A DNA stretch of 5,309 bases from RGIG5612 sp045546255. Its GTDB lineage: Bacteria > Bacillota > Clostridia > Lachnospirales > Lachnospiraceae. The position numbers and the translations under genes are program-made. The notes below the pieces were generated by a model. That model did no database searches, was not told where the DNA came from, and saw only the letters and a list, made by a program, of their open reading frames with translations. Position 1 is the first letter of the stretch, and the number at the start of each line of letters is the position of its first letter. Where the stretch lies: the NCBI GenBank assembly GCA_045546255.1, contig JAZQCK010000057.1, forward strand, positions 1-5,309, given 5' to 3'. This document shows positions 1-5,309 of the stretch, piece by piece.

Positions 1-737
1 TCAGCGCCGCCGCCTGCATAAACAACACCAAGAGTCAGAGCAGAGATCAAAGATCCAACATAAGACTCGAAAAGGTCAGCACCCATACCTGCAACGTCAC
101 CTACGTTATCACCAACGTTATCTGCGATAACTGCCGGGTTACGCGGATCGTCTTCCGGGATACCAGCCTCAACTTTACCTACCAGGTCAGCTCCGACGTC
201 TGCAGCTTTGGTGTAGATACCGCCGCCGACACGTGCGAACAGAGCGATGGAAGATGCGCCCAGTGAGAAACCGAACATAACATCAACATTGCCTGTGATA
301 AAGTAGATTGCGCTAACACCGAGGCAGCCCAGGCCGGCAACGCACATACCCATAACAGCGCCGCCCTTGAAAGCAACGCCAAGAGCACCGTTCATGCCTT
401 TGGTTCTTGCTGCGTTAGCTGTTCTGACGTTAGCCTTTGTAGCAACGCTCATTCCAAAATATCCTGCCAGAACTGAGAAAACAGCACCGATCAGGAAGCA
501 AAGAGCGGTTACCCAGCTGATCGCAAATCCAAGGATCAGGCCGAGTACGATTACGAAAATAACCAGAATCTTGTACTCTGAAAAAAGAAATGCCTTAGCA
601 CCGTCAGCGATTGCGCTTGCAATCTCTTTCATCTTATCTGTGCCGGCATCCTGCTTAGAAACGACAACTGCGAGAATGATTGCATAGATCAGGGCAATCA
701 CACCAGCGCCGATTCCGCACCACATTAATGCGTTCAT
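1..737 (-). CDS. hppA: Membrane-bound ion-pumping pyrophosphatase, N-terminal 245 residues (cut by window edge)
   Basis: Hydrolyses pyrophosphate and uses the energy to pump Na+ and/or H+ out across the cytoplasmic membrane. The reading frame is open from the ATG to the left edge, giving 245 of the roughly 650-700 residues usual for the family. Hydrophobic segments lie near residues 3-26, 57-75, 79-99, 117-147, 152-176 and 213-240. The family's PPi/Mg-binding stretch is plain: DVGADLVGKVE at 180-190, then GIPEDDPRNP at 192-201 and DNVGDNVGDVAG at 206-217. By alignment from memory to the Thermotoga maritima Na+ pump (offset 22), the ion-gate residues are S162, D221 and E224. E224 lies in FESYVG, the arrangement of non-plant enzymes. 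The determinant of K+ dependence and the last gate lysine lie outside the window. The start is set by AAGGAG ten bases upstream. The gene diverges from the hyd operon. Family certain; pumped ion not settled. Confidence 0.96.
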   Translation of the reverse strand, partial: MNALMWCGIGAGVIALIYAIILAVVVSKQDAGTDKMKEIASAIADGAKAFLFSEYKILVIFVIVLGLILGFAISWVTALCFLIGAVFSVLAGYFGMSVATKANVRTANAARTKGMNGALGVAFKGGAVMGMCVAGLGCLGVSAIYFITGNVDVMFGFSLGASSIALFARVGGGIYTKAADVGADLVGKVEAGIPEDDPRNPAVIADNVGDNVGDVAGMGADLFESYVGSLISALTLGVVYAGGGA

Positions 738-747
738 GATGAATTCT

Positions 748-753
748 CTCCTT
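748..753 (-). promoter_or_regulatory. Ribosome binding site of hppA
   Basis: On the minus strand this reads AAGGAG, with ten bases between it and the ATG at 737-735. It supports that ATG over the in-frame Met5 codon at 725-723. Confidence 0.8.
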
Positions 754-785
754 ACTTATATATTATGCATATGGTTAACTACTAG

Positions 786-813
786 ATTTTAAGTCATTAC
801 CAAGAAATGTCAA
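786..813 (-). promoter_or_regulatory. Sigma-A type promoter of hppA
   Basis: On the minus strand a perfect -35 box TTGACA (813-808) is followed after 16 bases by TAAAAT (791-786), a five-of-six match to the -10 consensus. Transcription would start near 779, giving a leader of about 40 bases that contains only the ribosome binding site. This leaves little room for a riboswitch. The call is from sequence match alone. Confidence 0.78.
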
Positions 814-935
814 CCTTTTTTCACCCATTATTCTTTTTTATACATATATAAATGGAAACTTTTCTAAGTATTTTTTTAAAACATATGAGTTAGCCGATTC
901 TAATTTGTACTTTATTTATGCAATCACTCCATTTT

Positions 936-970
936 GGCGATAAAAAGTCCATATCTGTCGCTTATCTGCC
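936..970 (+). repeat. Imperfect inverted repeat followed by a T-run (possible hairpin)
   Basis: GGCGATAA at 936-943 pairs with TTATCTGCC at 962-970 if one base is bulged, leaving an 18-base loop. Five T residues follow at 971-975. The form resembles a weak intrinsic terminator or attenuator, but the stem is short, AU-rich and wide-looped. It lies upstream of the candidate hyd promoter. It would act on hyd transcripts only if transcription starts further upstream. Chance is a real alternative. Confidence 0.3.
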
Positions 971-994
971 TTTTTCCCACGTTAAAAAAATATC

Positions 995-1029
995 AATAGT
1001 AGCAAGGCTTCCGATGATTTGCTACCATT
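995..1029. repeat. Inverted repeat, candidate operator of the hyd operon
   Basis: The arms AATAGTAGCAA (995-1005) and TTGCTACCATT (1019-1029) are complementary at 10 of 11 positions, including an unbroken 7-bp core (GTAGCAA/TTGCTAC), and are separated by 13 bases. The right arm covers the candidate -35 box of the hyd promoter. Arm centres are about 24 bp apart, so a dimeric regulator contacting both arms on one DNA face is plausible. It could instead form a hairpin in a longer transcript. I do not recognise the regulator; it does not match the Rex or FNR consensus as I know them. Confidence 0.5.
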
Positions 1030-1048
1030 ATTTGCGATGTACTAAAAT
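1019..1048 (+). promoter_or_regulatory. Candidate promoter of the hydCBA operon
   Basis: TTGCTA (1019-1024, four of six matches to the -35 consensus) is separated by 18 bases from TAAAAT (1043-1048, five of six to the -10 consensus). Transcription would begin near 1055, with a leader of about 40 bases. A second -10-like box, TACAAT at 1052-1057, lies just downstream but has only poor -35 partners (for example TTTGCG at 1031-1036 with a 15-base spacer). The choice between them is uncertain. Confidence 0.45.
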
Positions 1049-1082
1049 CTGTACAATCCATGCTTTTAAAAAACTACAATCG

Positions 1083-1089
1083 AAGGAGG
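1083..1089 (+). promoter_or_regulatory. Ribosome binding site fixing the hydC start
   Basis: AAGGAGG lies five bases before the ATG at 1095. The frame stays open upstream to an ATG at 918, but that codon has no Shine-Dalgarno sequence and the extra 59 residues do not resemble NuoE-family proteins. The 1095 start is therefore chosen. Confidence 0.9.
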
Positions 1090-1094
1090 AACGT

Positions 1095-1589
1095 ATGGCA
1101 ACAGCACAAACTTCCGTACCGTTCAACGACGATCCAAAGCTGCGCGAACAGCTCCTGGCCGTAATTGAAAAGTACAAAGGTGAACAAGGTGCGCTCATAC
1201 CTGTTCTGCAGCAGGCTCAGGACATCTATGGATATCTTCCAATTGAAGTCCAAAAGATCATCGCAGAAGAAATGGGCACTCCACTGGAAAAGATTTTCGG
1301 CGTAATCACATTCTATTCGTTCTTTAATCTTTATCCAAAGGGATCTCACCAGATCTCAGTATGTCTCGGAACCGCCTGCTACGTAAAAGGCTCCAGAAAA
1401 GTCTTAGAGCGTCTGCAGGATGAACTTGGAATCGAACCAGGACAATGCACAACTGACAGGTCCTTCTCACTGGACACCTGCCGCTGCATCGGTGCCTGCG
1501 GACTTGCCCCTGTTATGCTTGTGAATGACGATGTATACGGTCGTATGAATCCGACAGAAGTTCCGGGCATTTTAGCAAAATACGAATAA
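1095..1589 (+). CDS. hydC: HydC, NuoE-like [2Fe-2S] subunit of the trimeric hydrogenase
   Basis: Small electron-transfer subunit of the cytoplasmic HydABC hydrogenase, homologous to complex I NuoE. It carries one [2Fe-2S] cluster that works beside the FMN of HydB. The product is 164 residues, normal for the family. Residues about 15-80 form the helical N-terminal part, with IYGYLP at 44-49 and FGVITFYSFF at 68-77. Residues about 85-164 form the thioredoxin-like domain. The ligand pattern is C90-x4-C95 (CLGTAC) and C131-x3-C135 (CIGACGLAP). Two further cysteines, C118 and C129, are not canonical ligands; C129 sits two residues before C131. There is no signal peptide or membrane segment. It is the first gene of the operon, with 17 bases to hydB. 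The alternative is an NuoE from complex I or a formate dehydrogenase, but the adjacent hydB and hydA make HydC (HndA-like) the better reading. Confidence 0.95.
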   Translation: MATAQTSVPFNDDPKLREQLLAVIEKYKGEQGALIPVLQQAQDIYGYLPIEVQKIIAEEMGTPLEKIFGVITFYSFFNLYPKGSHQISVCLGTACYVKGSRKVLERLQDELGIEPGQCTTDRSFSLDTCRCIGACGLAPVMLVNDDVYGRMNPTEVPGILAKYE

Positions 1590-1592
1590 TAT

Positions 1593-1599
1593 AAGGAGG
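1593..1599 (+). promoter_or_regulatory. Ribosome binding site of hydB
   Basis: AAGGAGG sits in the 17-base gap after the hydC stop and is followed by seven bases before the ATG at 1607, a near-ideal spacing. Confidence 0.88.
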
Positions 1600-1606
1600 A
1601 GATTCG

Positions 1607-3466
1607 ATGAACTTGCAAGATTTAAGTAGCATCAAAGAGCGCATCTTAGCTGACGTTTTAGAGCCGGCTGAGAAGACCCGTGTTCTTGTTGGATTAGCTA
1701 CCTGTGGTATTGCCAGCGGAGCTGCTCCTGTTATGGATAAGTTTAAAGCTCTGGCTGAGGGGAATGACAAAGTATTTGTTTCCCAGACAGGCTGCGTCGG
1801 CATCTGCCAGTATGAACCTGTCGTGGAAGTTATCACCCCGGACAAGAAAAAAACATTATATGTAAAGGTAACCCCGGAAAAAGCAGAACGTATTTACAAC
1901 GAGCACGTTCTTGGCGGAACTCCGGTAGAGGATATGGTAGTCGGTACGGTTCTTCCATCCGGTGAAGACCAGATCGCAATGTCCTTAGAGGACACCGTAT
2001 TCTTAAAGAAACAGACCCGTGTTGCTCTTCGCAACTGCGGTCACATCGATCCGGAAGAGATCGATCAGTATATCGCAACCGACGGATACCAGGCACTGAA
2101 CAAAGTCCTTACGACGATGGGACCGGACGATGTCATCCAGACGATGCTCGACTCCGGCTTAAGAGGACGTGGTGGTGCAGGTTTCCCGACCGGCCTCAAA
2201 TGGAAATTCGCAAGCGGAAACCGCGGAAACGTACAGAAGTATGTCTGCTGTAACGCTGACGAAGGTGACCCGGGCGCATTCATGGACCGTTCCGTTTTAG
2301 AGGGCGATCCGCATGCAGTCCTCGAAGCAATGGCAATCGCAGGTTATGCAATCGGCGCTTCCATGGGTTACATCTACGTCCGTGCTGAGTATCCGCTCGC
2401 AATTACACGTCTGCGTATCGCAATTGAGCAAGCAAAAGAAAAAGGCGTTTTAGGAGACAACATCTTCGGAACAGACTTCAGCTTCGACATTGACTTAAGA
2501 CTCGGATCCGGCGCATTCGTCTGCGGTGAGGAAACAGCCCTCATGACCTCTATCGAAGGTAACCGTGGTGAGCCGAGACCGCGTCCGCCATTCCCTGCAG
2601 TCAAAGGTCTTTTCCAGAAACCGACGATCCTGAACAACGTCGAGACCTGGGCAAATATTCCGCGTATCATCATGAACGGCGCTGACTGGTTTGCAGGCAT
2701 GGGAACTGAGAAATCCAAAGGAACCAAGGTCTTCTGCTTAGGCGGAAAGATCAACAACACCGGTCTTGTTGAGATCGAGATGGGAACTACCCTTCGCGAA
2801 GTCATCGAAGAGATCGGCGGCGGCATCCCGAACGGAAAGGCATTCAAAGCGGCTCAGACCGGTGGACCTTCCGGCGGATGTATCTCCACAGTCAACTATG
2901 ACGTACCGATCGACTACGACAACCTGATCGCGATCGGTTCCATGATGGGATCCGGTGGTCTGATCGTTATGGACGAAGACAACTGCATGGTCGATATCGC
3001 GAAATTCTTCTTAGACTTCACCGTCGACGAGTCATGCGGTAAATGTACACCATGCCGTCTTGGTACCAAACGTCTCTATGAGATCATGGAGAAGATCACA
3101 GATGGTCAGGCAACGATGAAAGACTTAGAGCACCTGGATGAGCTTGCTCATTATATTAAGGAAGATGCTCTCTGCGGTCTGGGCCAGACGGCTCCGAACC
3201 CGGTTCTTTCTACACTTCGCTACTTCCACGACGAATACGAAGCACATATCAAACAGAGAAGATGTCCGGCAGGCGTCTGCAAGGAACTTCTTCACTACAA
3301 CATCAATCCTCACAAGTGCGTTGGCTGCGGTCTTTGCAAGAGCAAATGTCCTGCAGATGCGATCATCGGCATGCTGAGGAAGCCGCACGTTATCAACCCG
3401 GAACTCTGCATCCGCTGCGGAACCTGTATCACAGCCTGCAAGCAAGATGCGGTAGAAATAGTCTAG
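1607..3466 (+). CDS. hydB: HydB, NuoF-like FMN/NADH-binding subunit of the trimeric hydrogenase
   Basis: Flavin subunit of the HydABC complex. It exchanges electrons with NAD(H) at FMN and passes them to ferredoxin and HydA through iron-sulfur clusters; this is the presumed site of bifurcation. The 619 residues show three parts. Residues 1-110 are a thioredoxin-like [2Fe-2S] domain with C33, C63 and C67 (the fourth ligand is not obvious). Residues about 125-530 are the NuoF core, with the NADH-binding glycine-rich GRGGAGFPTGLKW at 187-199, FMN-site NADEGDPG at 216-223, CGEETAL at 306-312, and a [4Fe-4S] site at C477, C480, C483 and C523. Residues about 565-619 are a two-cluster ferredoxin domain, with C571/C574/C577/C581 and C601/C604/C607/C611. 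The C-terminal ferredoxin domain separates it from plain complex I NuoF. CPAGVC at 553-558 may bind metal. The N-terminal domain corresponds to separate HndB in NADP-linked systems, so cofactor choice (NAD or NADP) is inferred. Confidence 0.96.
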   Translation: MNLQDLSSIKERILADVLEPAEKTRVLVGLATCGIASGAAPVMDKFKALAEGNDKVFVSQTGCVGICQYEPVVEVITPDKKKTLYVKVTPEKAERIYNEHVLGGTPVEDMVVGTVLPSGEDQIAMSLEDTVFLKKQTRVALRNCGHIDPEEIDQYIATDGYQALNKVLTTMGPDDVIQTMLDSGLRGRGGAGFPTGLKWKFASGNRGNVQKYVCCNADEGDPGAFMDRSVLEGDPHAVLEAMAIAGYAIGASMGYIYVRAEYPLAITRLRIAIEQAKEKGVLGDNIFGTDFSFDIDLRLGSGAFVCGEETALMTSIEGNRGEPRPRPPFPAVKGLFQKPTILNNVETWANIPRIIMNGADWFAGMGTEKSKGTKVFCLGGKINNTGLVEIEMGTTLREVIEEIGGGIPNGKAFKAAQTGGPSGGCISTVNYDVPIDYDNLIAIGSMMGSGGLIVMDEDNCMVDIAKFFLDFTVDESCGKCTPCRLGTKRLYEIMEKITDGQATMKDLEHLDELAHYIKEDALCGLGQTAPNPVLSTLRYFHDEYEAHIKQRRCPAGVCKELLHYNINPHKCVGCGLCKSKCPADAIIGMLRKPHVINPELCIRCGTCITACKQDAVEIV

Positions 3467-3467
3467 G

Positions 3468-3475
3468 AAAGGAGG
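3468..3475 (+). promoter_or_regulatory. Ribosome binding site of hydA
   Basis: AAAGGAGG begins two bases after the hydB stop codon. Ten bases separate it from the ATG at 3486, slightly long but workable. Confidence 0.85.
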
Positions 3476-3485
3476 AAGAGATAAA

Positions 3486-5252
3486 ATGGCTGATGTTAAT
3501 ATTAAAATCAACGGAAAAGATTATCAGGTACCGGAAGGAATTACCGTACTTGAAGCCGCACGCATGGCAAATATCCACATCCCGACTCTCTGCTTCCTGA
3601 AAGAGATCAACGAGATCGGCGCATGCCGTATGTGCGTTGTGGAGGTGAAAGGTGCGAAAGGCCTTGTTACTTCCTGCGTATACCCTGTTGCTGAGGGTAT
3701 GGAAATTTTCACACATACAAAGAAAGTTATCGAATCAAGAGTTAAGAACCTGCAGCTTCTTCTCTCCAACCATAACAGAGAATGCCTTTCCTGCGTACGA
3801 AGCGGAAAGTGCGAACTTCAGGCTCTTTGCCGTCTGTATGATATCAAGGAAGATTCCATCTATGATGGTGAGAAGCCGAAATATGCATTAGACGGATCTG
3901 CAGTTCATCTGGTTCGTGACAACAACAAATGTATCCTTTGCAGACGCTGCGTTGCAGTCTGCGAGAAGAATCAGGGCGTTGGCGTTATCGGCCCGAACGA
4001 GAGAGGTTTCAACACCTATATCGGAAGCCCGTTCAACATGAAACTGGTAGAGACCAGCTGTATCGGATGCGGACAGTGTATCGCGGTTTGCCCAACTGGT
4101 GCTCTGGCAGAAAAAGACAATACCTTCGAGACCTTCACCGCAATCGAAGATCCGACCAAACACGTTATCGTTCAGGTTGCTCCGTCTGTAAGAGCAGGCC
4201 TTGGCGAAGAGTTCGGTCTTCCGATCGGTGTCGGCGTAGAGGGACAGATGATCAATGCACTTCGTGCACTTGGATTTGACAAGGTGTTCGATACCAACTT
4301 CTCTGCTGACCTTACGATCATGGAAGAAGCAAACGAATTCCTTCAGAGAGTACAGAACGGCGGTACTCTTCCGCTGATCACCTCCTGCTCACCAGGATGG
4401 ATCAAATACTGCGAGCACTATCATCCGGATATGATCCCGAATCTGTCCAGCTGCAAATCACCGCAGCAGATGTTCGGTGCGATCGCAAAATCCTACTATG
4501 CTGAGAAAGCAGGAATCGATCCGAAAGATATCGTTATGGTCAGCGTAATGCCATGTACGGCTAAGAAGTTCGAGATCGGACGTGAAGACCAGGATGCAAA
4601 CGGTGTCCCGGATGTCGATATCGCACTTACCACAAGAGAGCTTGCTCGAATGATCAAACGTGCAAACATCGACTTCCTGAACCTGCCGAAAGAAGGCGTC
4701 TTTGATGATCCTCTGGGCAAATCCACCGGTGCTGCTGTTATCTTCGGTGCAACCGGCGGTGTTATGGAAGCAGCTCTTCGTACTGCAGTTGAAAAACTGA
4801 CAGGCGAGCCGCTTGCCGATGTTGACTTCATGGATGTCCGCGGAACTGACGGAATCAAAGAAGCGACCTACAATGTCGCAGGCATGGACGTGAACGTCTG
4901 CGTATGCTCCGGAACCGCAAACGCAAACAAAGTCCTCAATATGGTCAAGAGCGGTGAGAAGAATTATCACTTCATCGAAGTGATGTGCTGCCCGGGCGGC
5001 TGCGTAAACGGCGGCGGCCAGCCGAAGCAGTTTGCAGAAGTCCGCAACTTTGTGGACATCAAAGCTCTCCGTGCAAAAGCTCTGTATGATCTGGATAAAG
5101 ATCGTCCACAGAGAAAATCCCATGAGAATCCGGATATCATCAAACTTTACGAAGAATATCTGGGTGAACCGGGAAGCCACAAGGCACACAAACTCCTTCA
5201 TACAAGCTATGTTGCAAGACCGATGTACAACGATCCGAAATCCAAGAGATAA
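3486..5252 (+). CDS. hydA: HydA, catalytic [FeFe] hydrogenase subunit
   Basis: Makes or oxidises H2 at the H-cluster in the cytoplasm, as catalytic subunit of HydABC. Domains in order: plant-type [2Fe-2S] ferredoxin (C36, C47, C50, C64); His-ligated [4Fe-4S] (H96, C100, C103, C109); two [4Fe-4S] ferredoxin clusters (C149/C152/C155/C159 and C192/C195/C198/C202); H-domain from about 218; and a C-terminal small-subunit-like tail with RKSHENP. H-cluster motifs are L1 TSCSPGW (299-305), L2 MPCTAKKFE (355-363) and L3 EVMCCPGGC (498-506). Proton-path residues of Clostridium pasteurianum CpI are kept (E281, E284, C301, S321). Odd points: Ser302 lies at CpI ligand position C300, and C501 replaces an Ala beside ligand C502. 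At 588 residues it lacks the extra C-terminal [2Fe-2S] domain that I recall in the T. maritima subunit. It is last in the operon, 19 bases after hydB. Maturases HydE, HydF and HydG must be encoded elsewhere. Identity is very secure; bifurcation is inferred from the gene set. Confidence 0.97.
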   Translation: MADVNIKINGKDYQVPEGITVLEAARMANIHIPTLCFLKEINEIGACRMCVVEVKGAKGLVTSCVYPVAEGMEIFTHTKKVIESRVKNLQLLLSNHNRECLSCVRSGKCELQALCRLYDIKEDSIYDGEKPKYALDGSAVHLVRDNNKCILCRRCVAVCEKNQGVGVIGPNERGFNTYIGSPFNMKLVETSCIGCGQCIAVCPTGALAEKDNTFETFTAIEDPTKHVIVQVAPSVRAGLGEEFGLPIGVGVEGQMINALRALGFDKVFDTNFSADLTIMEEANEFLQRVQNGGTLPLITSCSPGWIKYCEHYHPDMIPNLSSCKSPQQMFGAIAKSYYAEKAGIDPKDIVMVSVMPCTAKKFEIGREDQDANGVPDVDIALTTRELARMIKRANIDFLNLPKEGVFDDPLGKSTGAAVIFGATGGVMEAALRTAVEKLTGEPLADVDFMDVRGTDGIKEATYNVAGMDVNVCVCSGTANANKVLNMVKSGEKNYHFIEVMCCPGGCVNGGGQPKQFAEVRNFVDIKALRAKALYDLDKDRPQRKSHENPDIIKLYEEYLGEPGSHKAHKLLHTSYVARPMYNDPKSKR

Positions 5253-5309
5253 AAGATCTGCGCACAAAGAATTGCAAGTGACTTTCATTAAAACAAAGGG
5301 CGGGGAATA
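5253..5309 (+). other. Sequence downstream of hydA, possible truncated terminator
   Basis: No coding sequence is evident in these 57 bases. The last 13 or so bases (GGGCGGGGAATA) could be the left arm and loop of a GC-rich hairpin whose right arm and T-run would lie beyond the window. This cannot be confirmed here. The stretch resembles a ribosome binding site less well, since no AGGAGG is present. Confidence 0.25.

Larger units (their letters stand above)
738..1094. other. Divergent intergenic control region between hppA and hydC
   Basis: These 357 bases are clearly more AT-rich than the flanking genes and hold no convincing coding sequence. They contain the promoter and ribosome binding site of hppA on the minus strand. 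On the plus strand they contain the ribosome binding site and a weaker candidate promoter of hydC, plus two inverted repeats (936-970 and 995-1029). The stretch 814-930 is mostly A/T runs in which I see no definite element. I found no tRNA, no recognisable riboswitch and no full Rex-type operator. Confidence 0.8.

Noticed and set aside
367..687. 106-codon plus-strand open frame within hppA
   Set aside because: The opposite strand encodes the well-conserved pyrophosphatase throughout, and this frame shows no family features.
774..779. GTTAAC palindrome near the hppA transcription start, considered as a Rex site
   Set aside because: The symmetry stops at six bases and the spaced TTGTTAA/TTAACAA arrangement is absent.
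918..1094. In-frame 59-codon upstream extension of hydC starting at ATG 918
   Set aside because: It has no ribosome binding site, its composition is that of the AT-rich intergenic region, and it has no similarity to NuoE-family N-termini. A strong AAGGAGG sits right before 1095.
1095..3466. hydC and hydB as part of a respiratory complex I or formate dehydrogenase
   Set aside because: No other nuo or fdh subunits are present. HydB has the C-terminal two-cluster ferredoxin domain, and hydA follows after 19 bases.
4449..4460. C323 in SSCKSP of HydA, considered as an unusual extra cysteine near the H-cluster
   Set aside because: CpI has Ala here, but the C. reinhardtii HydA1 and Desulfovibrio enzymes as I recall them carry Cys at this position, so it is a common variant.
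4458..5288. 276-codon open frame antisense to hydA
   Set aside because: It is a shadow of the strongly conserved hydA coding strand. It has no ribosome binding site that I can support and no recognisable domain.
1..5309. Mobile element, CRISPR array, tRNA or rRNA
   Set aside because: No terminal repeats, transposase motifs, regularly spaced repeats or tRNA/rRNA signatures were seen on either strand.

Overview
The window looks like chromosomal DNA of a strictly anaerobic, fermentative Firmicute, probably a clostridium of the Lachnospiraceae type. The grounds are strong AGGAGG ribosome binding sites, an AT-rich sigma-A style intergenic region, moderate GC in the genes, a membrane pyrophosphatase of the non-plant type, and a three-gene [FeFe] hydrogenase operon. 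The family placement is an inference from gene content and remembered relatives, not from a database search.

Layout: bases 1-737 (minus strand) hold the first 245 codons of a membrane-bound ion-pumping pyrophosphatase (hppA), cut by the left edge. Bases 738-1094 are a divergent control region. It has a convincing sigma-A promoter for hppA, a weaker candidate promoter for the hydrogenase operon, an imperfect 11-bp inverted repeat over that promoter's candidate -35 box, and a weaker hairpin followed by a T-run. Bases 1095-5252 (plus strand) hold three tightly spaced genes, each with its own strong ribosome binding site and gaps of only 17 and 19 bases: hydC (NuoE-like, 164 aa), hydB (NuoF-like, 619 aa) and hydA ([FeFe] hydrogenase, 588 aa). 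Bases 5253-5309 are non-coding and may end in the left arm of a terminator.

The three hyd products together match the HydABC trimeric hydrogenase. This soluble complex couples NAD(H) and ferredoxin to H2, usually by electron bifurcation or confurcation. HydB carries FMN and the NADH site, HydC carries a [2Fe-2S] cluster, and HydA carries the H-cluster and an electron relay. In a fermenter the usual direction is H2 release from NADH plus reduced ferredoxin. The neighbouring pyrophosphatase would recover energy from PPi as an ion gradient. The two transcription units are head to head, so co-regulation is possible but not shown.

This is mostly a recognisable metabolic region and not an undescribed system. 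The points most worth a second look are in HydA. At the H-cluster the first motif reads TSCSP, so Ser302 sits where the reference clostridial enzyme has a cluster-ligating Cys. The third motif carries an extra Cys (C501) next to a ligand. No maturation genes (hydE, hydF, hydG), mobile elements, RNA genes or CRISPR arrays are visible.
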